Of a stretch of 25,448 bases of DNA, positions 1 to 8,380 are shown piece after piece; the first letter of the stretch is position 1; every line of letters starts with the position of its first letter. The position numbers were made by a program, and so were the translations under genes. The stretch is from CAVWDI01 sp046259385 (GTDB lineage Bacteria > Chloroflexota > Anaerolineae > Anaerolineales > UBA4823), in the NCBI GenBank assembly GCA_046259385.1, contig JBJYWI010000139.1, forward strand, positions 1-25,448. The letters run 5' to 3'. The notes beneath the pieces were generated by a model. The model was not told the origin of the DNA. It made no database searches and was given only the letters and a program-made list of their open reading frames with translations.

Positions 1-1
1 C

Positions 2-1144
2 AATATAAAACGGATCGGGGTTGACGCAACTGCACTGCCGCACCAACCTGCCGGCGCAGGGAATTACACTATTAACCTCATCCGTTCCCTGGCTGTTCTA
101 GATACGGACTTTGAGTTCACAATATTCTCCTATCAATCCGGGCGTGAACTTATTAAGGCTGATAACAACATGTCTTTAAATTGGGTTATTCTGCCGGATA
201 AAAGCCCCCCAATCAGGCTGATCTGGGAACAAACCGGGCTGCCGGGACTAGTCCAGAAGACGGCGCTCGACCTGCTCCATTCACCCCATTACACCCGTCC
301 AGTTGCACTGGGTTGCGCCTCTGTTGTCACATTCCATGACATGACGTTCTTTTTATATCCCAGGTACCACACACTTTTCAAACGGTTGTACTTCCCAATT
401 GCCATGCGGATTAGCGCCCGCAGCGCGGATGCGCTGATCGCGGTTTCAGAAAATACAAAGAAGGACATCCTCCAGCACCTGAATGTACCCGACTCCAAAA
501 TCCATGTTGTTTACCATGGAGTGGACGAACGTTTTTCACCGTTATATGACAAGGAACAACTCAACTCAATCAGCCTTAAATACAACCTGCCGGAGGACTT
601 TATTCTTTACGTTGGCGTGGTAGAGCCGCGAAAAAACCTGATTGCCTTACTGAACGCTTTCAGGAATTTGAATAAAACAAATAAAAACCTGCGCCTGGTG
701 ATCGTCGGACAGACGGGCTGGGGTTTTGATAAAGTGATGGAATTGGTTGAAACACCTGAATTGAAAGGCACAGTGTTGTTAACCGGTTATATCCCACCCG
801 ATGAACTGCCTGCTATTTACAATCTCGCAAAAATCTTTGTATACCCTTCAATTTACGAAGGATTTGGTCTGCCGGTGCTTGAAGCGCTTGCATGCGGAAC
901 TCCCACAATAACAACCAGCGTATCCGCGCTGCCTGAGATCATCGGCGATGCCGGGGTACTGGTGCCGCCAGATAATGACCAGGCTTTACTGGATGCCATG
1001 CAAACTCTGCTGGAGAATGATAGCGAACAAAACCGGCTTTCAAAAAAAGGTGTTCAGCGTGCAGCCCTTTTTACATGGGAACGGGCTGCCCGGGAAACCT
1101 GCAAAGTCTACCAGCAAGTTCTGGAAATAAATGAAACCGGTTGA
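2..1144 (+). CDS. GT4-family glycosyltransferase (5' end cut by window edge)
   Basis: The reading frame is open to the left edge. It encodes RIGVDATAL and then a PAGAGNYTINLIRSL segment, the usual nucleotide-sugar glycosyltransferase N-terminus with its glycine-rich loop, so the real start lies at or just before base 1 and not at the internal ATG at 170. About 380 residues are visible. Family hallmarks of GT-B fold GT4 enzymes are present: VGVVEPRKN at about residue 205 (donor phosphate binding) and the E-x7-E type motif in YEGFGLPVLEALACG near residues 285-299. It probably transfers a sugar from a nucleotide donor to a lipid-linked glycan at the cytoplasmic face of the membrane. Its stop overlaps the next gene by 14 bases, suggesting coupled translation in the glycan operon. 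The sugar specificity cannot be read from sequence. Confidence 0.93.
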   Translation, partial: NIKRIGVDATALPHQPAGAGNYTINLIRSLAVLDTDFEFTIFSYQSGRELIKADNNMSLNWVILPDKSPPIRLIWEQTGLPGLVQKTALDLLHSPHYTRPVALGCASVVTFHDMTFFLYPRYHTLFKRLYFPIAMRISARSADALIAVSENTKKDILQHLNVPDSKIHVVYHGVDERFSPLYDKEQLNSISLKYNLPEDFILYVGVVEPRKNLIALLNAFRNLNKTNKNLRLVIVGQTGWGFDKVMELVETPELKGTVLLTGYIPPDELPAIYNLAKIFVYPSIYEGFGLPVLEALACGTPTITTSVSALPEIIGDAGVLVPPDNDQALLDAMQTLLENDSEQNRLSKKGVQRAALFTWERAARETCKVYQQVLEINETG

Positions 1145-2027
1145 TATTTCCGTTTGCATTGTCACTTACAAAGCCAGGGAACTGCTTCGTAAGTGCCTGC
1201 AAACCCTGATCAAAAACACCGAATCCAGCCTGGAAATAATAGTAGTTGATAACGGCTCCGGGGATGGAACAGCCGAAATGATCCAGAAGGAATATCCTTC
1301 CATTCAATATATCAGAAATTCCGTCAATCAGGGCTATACAAAGCCAATGAACCAAGCTCTCCGCAAATCCAGAGGAGGGTATGTTTTGCAGCTCAATCCT
1401 GATACAGAGGTACTGCCCGGCGCGATCGATACATTGGCAAACTTTTTAAACGACAATCCTGTAGTGGGAATCTGCGGTCCAAAAGTTTTAAACAGGGACG
1501 GTTCCTTCCAGGCGCAATGCCGGAGGGGCGAGTCAAGGCCATGGGCTGTAATCTCCTATTTCTCAGGTTTATCGACCCTGTTTCCAGAATCGGAATTCTT
1601 CGGCCAGTACTTATTAAATTATTTTGACGAGGATAGCATGCACCCAGTGGCTGGTGTATCAGGGTCCTGCATGCTGGTCAGGAAAGAGGTATTTGAACAG
1701 ATCGGTTATCTGGATGAACGTTTCTTCGCATTCCAGGAAGATTCGGACTTTTGCCTGCGATCCTGCCGGGCTGGCTGGGAAGTTTACTACGTCCCGGATG
1801 CCAGGATAATCCATTACGGCAGCCTTGGTGGCTCACATGTCCATCAGGCACGTTCCATTTACGAATGGCATAAATCCTACTTCCTTTTTTACCGGAAGAA
1901 TTATGCTGGAGATTACTTTTTTCTCTTTAACTGGTTATATTATGCCGCGATGTTTATTAAATTTGTCCTGTCACTTCTCGGTAATTACCTCAGAAAAGGA
2001 TTCCATGTGGGAGCCCAGCGAGTTTAA
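1131..2027 (+). CDS. GT2-family glycosyltransferase (WbbL/rhamnosyltransferase-like)
   Basis: 298 residues with a GT-A fold. The N-terminus VDISVCIVTYKARELL and IIVVDNGSGDGTAEM form the nucleotide-binding half. LNPDTEV (about residue 90) supplies the metal-binding acidic motif. GVSGSCMLVRKEVFEQIG and FFAFQEDSDFCLR (about 180-205) carry the acceptor-side ED motif. The order and spacing match WbbL-like rhamnosyltransferases and related GT2 enzymes. The C-terminus ends in a hydrophobic stretch (about residues 260-290), suggesting membrane association. It likely adds one sugar to the growing lipid-linked repeat unit made by this locus. It starts inside the end of the preceding glycosyltransferase (14-base overlap) and is followed by 58 bases before the sugar-phosphate transferase start. 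The donor sugar is unknown. Confidence 0.92.
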   Translation: MKPVDISVCIVTYKARELLRKCLQTLIKNTESSLEIIVVDNGSGDGTAEMIQKEYPSIQYIRNSVNQGYTKPMNQALRKSRGGYVLQLNPDTEVLPGAIDTLANFLNDNPVVGICGPKVLNRDGSFQAQCRRGESRPWAVISYFSGLSTLFPESEFFGQYLLNYFDEDSMHPVAGVSGSCMLVRKEVFEQIGYLDERFFAFQEDSDFCLRSCRAGWEVYYVPDARIIHYGSLGGSHVHQARSIYEWHKSYFLFYRKNYAGDYFFLFNWLYYAAMFIKFVLSLLGNYLRKGFHVGAQRV

Positions 2028-2085
2028 TTAAACTAAAAACTGGATGCTGTGGGGGAACAGAAAATGCATCCCAATAGGGATAAAC

Positions 2086-3174
2086 ATGATTGTAGAATTA
2101 TCACCCACTGTCAGGTTATTCTTCTCGCTTCTGGTATCACTAGCGACAACCTTTATATTCGCAGTCATCGGCCTGAAACTTGCATCGCGTTACAAATTAA
2201 TTGATTTTCCCGGCTCAAAGCCGCATAAAAAACATGACCGGCCCACTCCAATATCCGGCGGTTTAACCCTTTTCGCGGCGATTTTGCTGGCTGGGCTACT
2301 TACAGGAACATTTGAAAACTGGGAAGTGAGAGCGACTGCACTGGCATCCATTCCTGTATTTTTATTCGGTTTATGGGACGATATCAGCGATCTCGACGTT
2401 CCAACAAAACTGATTGGACAATTAGCCTCAGCCTACATCCTAATCAGGCTGGGGGTTTCTATCAAATTCTTTGAATCGCCAGAATTTTTTTTGCCCTTGG
2501 CGGATAATATAAGAATCATATTGGATTGGTTTTTTTCAATCGTGTGGATTGTGGGTATTGCGAACGCATTTAACTTCGTCGACAGTAAAGATGGGCTTGC
2601 AGTTGGATTGGGTGGTATTTCAGCCGCGTTTTTTATGCTCATGACCCTCGAATCAGGCCAGTATTTGCTAACCCAGCACATCGCGATCATCCTGGGGGTA
2701 TGCATCGGTCTTTTCTTTTTCAACTCGCCCCCGGCGTTATTATTTATCGGTGACTCCGGCTCCCAAACTCTTGGATTCTTTCTGGCGGCACTCGCCATAA
2801 GTTATTCCCCTTTCGGCGCTTCTCAACTCTCTTCATGGTTTGTGCCTGTTTTGATTTTAGGAGTACCTTTATTCGATATTGTTCTGGTTGTGGTATCACG
2901 CTTCCGCCGGAACCAGCCGTTTTATAAAGCAGCTCTTGACCATACTTACCACAGATTGAGCCTGATCGGATTGGGATCACGCCGGGCGGTATTGGCGATG
3001 CACCTTGTAGCTCTCTCACTTGGTTGCTTAGCGTTCATTGTATTGCATACCCAGCCCGCAATCGCAAACAGCGTCTTTTTCACGCTTCTTATTGTCGGAT
3101 TCTTCATGCTCGCATACCTCGACAGTAAAGCAGTATGGCGAAGATTGAACACTGCAGATCCGGATTACCAATGA
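2086..3174 (+). CDS. MraY/WecA-family polyprenyl-phosphate glycosyl-1-phosphate transferase
   Basis: An integral membrane enzyme of 362 residues, mostly hydrophobic helices, that would load the first sugar-1-phosphate onto undecaprenyl phosphate and so prime glycan synthesis. Family signatures are visible: SKPHKKHDRPTPISGG near the N-terminus, the Mg-binding Asp pair D98-D99 in GLWDDISDLDVPTK, NAFNFVDSKDGLA with D166 and D169 (usually written DGxDG, so SK is a variant that keeps both aspartates), FIGDSGSQTLG, and the cytoplasmic HxxHR motif in DHTYHRL (H286, H289). An in-frame ATG at 2044 would add 14 residues. I prefer 2086 because AGGGA lies five bases before it and the extra residues are not hydrophobic. 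The stop overlaps the next start as ATGA. Confidence 0.93.
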   Translation: MIVELSPTVRLFFSLLVSLATTFIFAVIGLKLASRYKLIDFPGSKPHKKHDRPTPISGGLTLFAAILLAGLLTGTFENWEVRATALASIPVFLFGLWDDISDLDVPTKLIGQLASAYILIRLGVSIKFFESPEFFLPLADNIRIILDWFFSIVWIVGIANAFNFVDSKDGLAVGLGGISAAFFMLMTLESGQYLLTQHIAIILGVCIGLFFFNSPPALLFIGDSGSQTLGFFLAALAISYSPFGASQLSSWFVPVLILGVPLFDIVLVVVSRFRRNQPFYKAALDHTYHRLSLIGLGSRRAVLAMHLVALSLGCLAFIVLHTQPAIANSVFFTLLIVGFFMLAYLDSKAVWRRLNTADPDYQ

Positions 3175-4217
3175 CTTTTGAGCTCTCTCTGCGCGACGAA
3201 ATCTTGGATACCACTCAACGCTGGCCGGTGGTTTTTACGTTTTGTCTAGCAGGGATATTGATCGGGTGGGGTATCGCAATTCTATGGCCTACTACCTACC
3301 GCGCTTCTAAAGAGATTTACGTCGGAATTAACCCATATCGAGCTGCTATAGATCAAAATGCATCTGACCATGCGGGTCTGCGGTTCGAAAACCCGGACGA
3401 CTATAAAAATTGGCAAATGGCAAACCTCAACAGCCTCGTTAAAATTGACTGGCTGGTGCAGGAAACGCTTCAAAAACTGCGAAAAGAGGACGAATACTGG
3501 CTGAACGTCAAGCCGCAAGAGCTTGATGGGATGTTGAACGTAAACTGGCGTAATGCTGGAAAATGGCGCCTGGTCGCTGAAGGGGAGAATCCGCTGCGAG
3601 CCTCCCAGGCTGTCTCCGCCTGGCATGAGGTTGTTGTATCAGAAATCCAGTCAGCAACCCGGCAAGCCCAATTCACCTTCGCCTACGATACCCAGATAAA
3701 GGAGCTTGCATCCAAACAGGTTTACTTTGAATTAAAAATTCTTGAACTGGAAAATTTCAATGCTGAACTTGACACAATCTCGCGGGGAATACCAAACTGG
3801 TCCAGCTTTTCTGAGGAAATAAGAAAACAAAAACGCTGGGAATTGGTACAGCTTCTTACCAAGTCAAGCGCCGAATTCCCATGGCTATCTCAATTTCTGG
3901 AAGTGCCGTCGTTTAATGCTCCCAGCAGCAAGTTTCAGGAATGGCTCAAACAGGTCAATTATGCCGCGGAAATCGAAACCCATAATCTGACCAACCAGTC
4001 TAACGCAATAAATGAACAGTACAACCACTATACCGCCCAGTATCAAAACGCTTCCAACAAAAGTTTTGGGCTCTCAAGCAATCTTGTAGTGGAAAAACTC
4101 CATGACCAAAACCCCAATATATATCCGCTGAGACCATCTGGTTTGCTTATCCTCATTAGCGGATTGGTAGGATTCCTTTTATGGATCGCTCTATCGTTAA
4201 TAAGAATTACTCGATAG
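3171..4217 (+). CDS. Wzz-like chain-length determinant / polysaccharide co-polymerase, copy 1
   Basis: 348 residues with one N-terminal transmembrane helix (about 16-40), a large extracytoplasmic region rich in heptad-like helices, and a second helix at the C-terminus (about 322-342). This is the topology of Wzz/PCP proteins that set polysaccharide chain length. No BY-kinase domain follows. The segments NPYRA, DDYKNWQM and the FGLSSN...VEK end recur in the second copy at 5828-6883, so the two are paralogues. The start at 3171 is chosen because it forms an ATGA overlap with the upstream stop; an ATG at 3135 would add 12 residues inside the neighbour. The Wzz assignment rests on topology and on the adjacent polymerase-like gene, since sequence similarity to classical Wzz is weak by eye. 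Confidence 0.75.
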   Translation: MTFELSLRDEILDTTQRWPVVFTFCLAGILIGWGIAILWPTTYRASKEIYVGINPYRAAIDQNASDHAGLRFENPDDYKNWQMANLNSLVKIDWLVQETLQKLRKEDEYWLNVKPQELDGMLNVNWRNAGKWRLVAEGENPLRASQAVSAWHEVVVSEIQSATRQAQFTFAYDTQIKELASKQVYFELKILELENFNAELDTISRGIPNWSSFSEEIRKQKRWELVQLLTKSSAEFPWLSQFLEVPSFNAPSSKFQEWLKQVNYAAEIETHNLTNQSNAINEQYNHYTAQYQNASNKSFGLSSNLVVEKLHDQNPNIYPLRPSGLLILISGLVGFLLWIALSLIRITR

Positions 4218-5722
4218 ACCCCCTGGTTGTCAACCAATCAGCTCTCAACAATATCCTTTCAGGGATTATCGTCCTTTACAATTCACTGATCAGGCTGTTT
4301 TGGTGGGCTTTCCTGGTTTTTCTGCCTGTAACCAGTTTCCCATATTTTCCCGAAACCATCGGTGGAGGTGCGGTGGTTCAGCCGCTTTCGCTGTACCCTC
4401 TTGCTATCCTGGTAATTTTATTTACGCTCCCATACATCGTTTCTCGCCCGATCCCTAAGACCTTCTTTACACTGGTGCCTTTTCTCTTGATTGCGCTTGC
4501 CAGTTCTTTATTTTCTTTATTCAGGGGTATCGAACCAGTCCTGGGAATACCGGTATATGAACGCACCCTGCGGACTCTGATTACCCTGGGGGTTGGGGTA
4601 TCAATATATTTCACAGTCAGCGTGCTGCCCCGGAATCTGAAAGATTTGAACGCCAGTCTTCGCTGGCTCTATTTCGGTTTGGCGCTTGTACTAGTGTGGG
4701 GTTCCATCCAGGCAGTTTACGTACTCGGATTTCGCCAGAGCTGGTTTGACAAGATCAGTTACCTCCAGCAGTTCGTTTCTACCCGGCATTTATTCTACAA
4801 CCGGATTTCCGGACTCACATACGAACCCAACTGGTTCGCGGAGCAGATATGCTTTCTCTTCTTGCCCTGGTTGTTCGCTTCAGTCTCCAGCAAACGCAGC
4901 GTTTTTAACTGGCGGATAAGATGGTTCACAGCTGAATGGCTTCTTTTAATCTGGTCCGTGCTTCTGCTTCCATTAACCTATTCGCGCGCTGGAGTGCTGA
5001 ATTTACTGGCTGTATCCTTTTTTGTCTGGTTTCTTTACCGGCTTGGAGAGTGGAGAAACTCAAATATCCAACACGCAAGCCTCAACCAATTTATGTTTCA
5101 CAGGTTCAGGCGATTAATCCGCTTCTTAATTGAAACAGCTATAATTATTTCGGTTATTGCTGTGCCGATATTCCTGGTTGGAAATCAAAACGCATTTTTT
5201 GCACGCTCATGGAATTACTGGATGAATGATGATACCTCCATCGCGGGATACCTTGATTACCTGGGATTTGGCGCCCGGATCGCTTACAGCAAAGCAGCCT
5301 TGGAGACCTATCAGGCAAACCCATTGATTGGAGTTGGTTTGGGAAATTATGCTTATTATTTTGCGGATATGCTCCCCTACCAGCCTTTGTCTGAAGCGCC
5401 TGAGGTTCTGCATTTGATCACTCCAGGTCCTGGAAGGAACCGACTGATCACTGCCAAGATCTTTTATCTCAGGCTGCTAGCGGAAACGGGAGCCATCGGT
5501 CTGGCCGCTTTCCTGGCATTTCTAACTGCAGTATTCGGCTGCGCGCTTTATCTCTGGTACTCAAATGAAAAAGAATATCAATTCTGGGGTATCGCTGGTT
5601 TGTGCGGAATTTTCTCCTTCATAATAGCCTCTTTCACTTATGATTCTTTTGCCATTCCAAACATGTGGGTTGTCTTCGGATTCATCACATCTGCAGCCTG
5701 GATATCAAAACGAGAGCGGTGA
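4181..5722 (+). CDS. O-antigen polymerase/ligase-like membrane protein (Wzy_C family), copy 1
   Basis: 513 residues with about a dozen hydrophobic segments. The Wzy/WaaL family pattern is visible: TYSRAG in a central helix, a large periplasmic or extracellular loop, PLIGVGLGNYAYYF (about residue 380), then RLLAETGAIGLAAFLAF. Such proteins polymerise lipid-linked repeat units or ligate the finished glycan to an acceptor outside the membrane. The ATG at 4181 lies inside the end of the Wzz-like gene (37-base overlap) and is preceded by AGGA at eight bases, supporting this start. It is paralogous to the gene at 6904-8358, sharing LPVTSFP, GLTYEP.WFAEQ, GVGLGNYA, ITP..GRNRLIT and FSYDSFALPNMWV-like ends. 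Polymerase and ligase cannot be told apart from sequence alone. Confidence 0.88.
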   Translation: MDRSIVNKNYSIDPLVVNQSALNNILSGIIVLYNSLIRLFWWAFLVFLPVTSFPYFPETIGGGAVVQPLSLYPLAILVILFTLPYIVSRPIPKTFFTLVPFLLIALASSLFSLFRGIEPVLGIPVYERTLRTLITLGVGVSIYFTVSVLPRNLKDLNASLRWLYFGLALVLVWGSIQAVYVLGFRQSWFDKISYLQQFVSTRHLFYNRISGLTYEPNWFAEQICFLFLPWLFASVSSKRSVFNWRIRWFTAEWLLLIWSVLLLPLTYSRAGVLNLLAVSFFVWFLYRLGEWRNSNIQHASLNQFMFHRFRRLIRFLIETAIIISVIAVPIFLVGNQNAFFARSWNYWMNDDTSIAGYLDYLGFGARIAYSKAALETYQANPLIGVGLGNYAYYFADMLPYQPLSEAPEVLHLITPGPGRNRLITAKIFYLRLLAETGAIGLAAFLAFLTAVFGCALYLWYSNEKEYQFWGIAGLCGIFSFIIASFTYDSFAIPNMWVVFGFITSAAWISKRER

Positions 5723-5827
5723 TGCCCCGCTTGAACCTGCCAGTACGCAAGAGCGAGTTCCCATTCGAATAAATCGAATTTAAGTTTTTAACCATTTGCC
5801 AAGGTTATTACGGATTATCATTAACCC

Positions 5828-6883
5828 ATGAAATACTGGTCTCTCCGTCAAGAATTGTATAACGCGTTCCATCAATGGCCGCAGATGATCCTTTTTTTTC
5901 TCATCGGCGGCTTGATCGGGATGGGGATTGCAAACCTGATCCCAGTATCGCACAGAGCCACAAGCCAGTTATACGTCGCACTTAACCCGTACCGGGCTTA
6001 TTCGGATTCAAACTTTACGGCTCTGGCAAATCCAAATTATTCCAACCTTGATGATTACAAGAACTGGCAAATGTCGGAATTGGAATCGCTTGTTTTCCTG
6101 GATGCTGTCATCGGAAAAACACTCGATTCACTCCAGTCAACGGATCCCTTCTGGCAGGATATAAACGGTCGCCAGCTGAGGGAGATGCTAGATGCAGACT
6201 GGAGATCTGCTGGAACCTGGAGCCTGAACGCAGATCATCCCAATCCTAAATTCGCCCGGCAGGCTGTCGAGGAATGGAGCGGAGTTATTTTGGAACAGGT
6301 TGCCGATTCAACCCGGGCAGCGCTGGAGACCGCTCTGGTGGATGAAGAACTGCAAGCGTTGATATCAGCGAAGTCAGACCGGGAAACCCGGTTGAGCAGG
6401 CTGGCTAGCCTCCAGAATGCCTTAAATAGTTGGGAGGAGGGATCCGCTGATTTAGAAAAGAACCAGCCGCTGACAGTAAGCGACAGATGGTATTTGCAGT
6501 CGCTTGCTGCCTCTGCAGCGGATTTCTCGCCAGGTTGGCTCGCGCTACTCGATCAACAACCTGGGGAAAATGATTCTCTTTCCGTGTATGCTGAATGGGT
6601 CGCTCAAATTCTCACCCAAATTGAAATCGAATCTGCGGTTATCCAGATGGATATTTCTGAGCTGGCTGAACGTCAAACCGAGCTGGAAGCTATGTATGAA
6701 GATAATTTTTCAAACAGTTACGGCCTCTCACCTAATATCTATGTGGAGAAAGTTACTTACCTACCGTCCAGAGAGATGCACCCCACAAGTCTATACATAC
6801 TAGTGGGAGGTCTGATCGGTTTATTAGTCTGGCTGTTTTACCGCCTGATCCTGATTTCCCGCAAACAAAAGGATTCAACCTGA
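5828..6883 (+). CDS. Wzz-like chain-length determinant / polysaccharide co-polymerase, copy 2
   Basis: 351 residues, paralogue of the gene at 3171-4217 over its whole length. It shares SLR.E, NPYRA, DDYKNWQM, W..AG.W.L, a long helical ectodomain and YGLSPNIYVEK before the C-terminal membrane helix. Transmembrane segments lie at about residues 17-39 and 322-342. Charged, Gln/Glu-rich helices between about 165 and 305 could form a coiled coil, as in PCP proteins. No good Shine-Dalgarno sequence precedes the ATG. The 105 bases upstream are the largest break in this part of the locus, so this pair may have its own leader. It probably modulates the chain length made by the polymerase-like protein encoded just downstream. 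Functional assignment is by topology and context. Confidence 0.75.
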   Translation: MKYWSLRQELYNAFHQWPQMILFFLIGGLIGMGIANLIPVSHRATSQLYVALNPYRAYSDSNFTALANPNYSNLDDYKNWQMSELESLVFLDAVIGKTLDSLQSTDPFWQDINGRQLREMLDADWRSAGTWSLNADHPNPKFARQAVEEWSGVILEQVADSTRAALETALVDEELQALISAKSDRETRLSRLASLQNALNSWEEGSADLEKNQPLTVSDRWYLQSLAASAADFSPGWLALLDQQPGENDSLSVYAEWVAQILTQIEIESAVIQMDISELAERQTELEAMYEDNFSNSYGLSPNIYVEKVTYLPSREMHPTSLYILVGGLIGLLVWLFYRLILISRKQKDST

Positions 6884-6903
6884 AAACAAAAACCGGAAGA
6901 ACC

Positions 6904-8358
6904 ATGCATAGCTGGCTGAAACCAATTACTTCAATCGCATGGGCACTGCTTTTCATTTCTCTACCAGTCACAAGTTTTCCCCTATTCCCAGGGGACATCG
7001 GTGGCAAAACCCTGGTGCGGCCCCTGGCAGCAATTCCATTGATTTTTCTGGTGTTCTTAGTCCTGATACCACGACTGTTATCAAAGCCGCTGCCGAGAAC
7101 TTTTCTGCCGCTTCTGGCTTTTATTCTTGCCGCAGCGATCAGTTCGATCGCCGCGTTTACACTCGAAATCCAGACCCTGCGCGGGGTATCTCTACCACTG
7201 CGGTTCATTCGAAATATTCTGACGCTGGGTATCGGATGCGCCTTCTTTTTCACGATATCTTTGCTTCACGAGAACTGGGATGATCTGGATTATTCCCTGC
7301 GCTGGTTATATCTGGGATTTGCTGTTGCCTTACTATGGGGATCTATTCAATCAGTTTATATCATTCACTTCTCGGAAACATATTTCGACCTGATTAGCAA
7401 GCTCCAGAGCTATATATCCACGCGGAAACTCTTCGAAACCCGCATATCAGGATTAACCTATGAGCCAAAATGGTTCGCGGAACAGGTTGGTTTTCTGCTG
7501 CTCCCCTTTCTGCTCAGCTCGATCATTTCCCGGAAAAGCGTTTTCAAATGGCGTTATCACTGGTTGACCGTTGAGTGGCTGTTGTTGGTTTGGTCTGCAG
7601 TAATCATCCTGTTCACCTTCTCGCGCACAGGTTTGTTTATCCTGATTACTCTGGTGATAATCGCTTTTCTGATCTACAGGTTTGCCCGTTTAAACAAAAG
7701 AATAGCCGTTGAAAAGGGAAAAGGCTCAGGCAGGAACAGGCGCAGAGTAATTGAATTGTCTTTCATCATACTTGCGGTTGTAGGACTTGCAGTTGTGTTT
7801 GGGTCCCAGAACAAATATATCTCCAGGTTCTGGCGTTACTGGACAGATGACCAACCGGGAAAGAAAACTTACCTCGAATACATTGCCTTCCAGCAAAGAT
7901 TTGTTTACTTCCAAACCGCTCTTAACATGTTCGAGGAATACCCCGCTATTGGAGTTGGCCTTGGAAACTATGCCTTCTTTTTTGATAAAATGATTCCCGA
8001 TCAGCCATATAACCGCCAGCCGGAAATAATCCGCCAGATCACGCCCGTGGAAGGCCGCAACCGCCTGATCACTCCCAAAAATCTATATGGGCGCCTGCTT
8101 GCCGAAACGGGTTTATTCGGCACAATTACCTTCACAGCTTTTATACTGGCAGTTTTTGGCTGCATGCTTTACCTGCTTTGTTCAAGCTTAACAGAACAGA
8201 AATTTTGGGGACTTTCCGGGCTTCTGGGTTTTTTCGTGTTCTTTTTTGTTATTTTTTCCTACGATTCTTTCGCCCTTCCCAATATGTGGGTGTTTTTTGG
8301 AGTGCTGACAGCAGCAGCCCACATACCCGAAAAAGGAAATATACCCAAAGCGGACTAA
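6904..8358 (+). CDS. O-antigen polymerase/ligase-like membrane protein (Wzy_C family), copy 2
   Basis: 484 residues, polytopic, paralogue of 4181-5722. Shared landmarks are LPVTSFPLFP near the N-terminus, RISGLTYEPKWFAEQ, FTFSRTG, PAIGVGLGNYAFFF (about residue 349), the ITPVEGRNRLIT segment, RLLAETGLFG and a C-terminal YDSFALPNMWVFFG. It lacks about 25 N-terminal residues present in copy 1. GGAAGA sits just before the ATG. The gene follows the second Wzz-like gene by 20 bases, reproducing the order of the first pair. Known relatives polymerise or transfer lipid-linked oligosaccharides outside the cytoplasm. One copy may be polymerase and the other ligase, or the two may act on different glycans; the sequence does not decide. 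Confidence 0.88.
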   Translation: MHSWLKPITSIAWALLFISLPVTSFPLFPGDIGGKTLVRPLAAIPLIFLVFLVLIPRLLSKPLPRTFLPLLAFILAAAISSIAAFTLEIQTLRGVSLPLRFIRNILTLGIGCAFFFTISLLHENWDDLDYSLRWLYLGFAVALLWGSIQSVYIIHFSETYFDLISKLQSYISTRKLFETRISGLTYEPKWFAEQVGFLLLPFLLSSIISRKSVFKWRYHWLTVEWLLLVWSAVIILFTFSRTGLFILITLVIIAFLIYRFARLNKRIAVEKGKGSGRNRRRVIELSFIILAVVGLAVVFGSQNKYISRFWRYWTDDQPGKKTYLEYIAFQQRFVYFQTALNMFEEYPAIGVGLGNYAFFFDKMIPDQPYNRQPEIIRQITPVEGRNRLITPKNLYGRLLAETGLFGTITFTAFILAVFGCMLYLLCSSLTEQKFWGLSGLLGFFVFFFVIFSYDSFALPNMWVFFGVLTAAAHIPEKGNIPKAD

Positions 8359-8380
8359 ACCTCTAACGCCAACTTTCAGA

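Noticed and set aside
5754..5770. ATTCGA/TCGAAT inverted repeat between the two Wzz/Wzy modules
   Set aside because: Six AT-rich base pairs with a five-base loop and no clean T run; too weak to call a terminator or operator.
6753..7253. 166-codon open frame on the - strand
   Set aside because: It lies antisense to the second polymerase-like gene, which has clear family motifs; the composition is that of a shadow frame.
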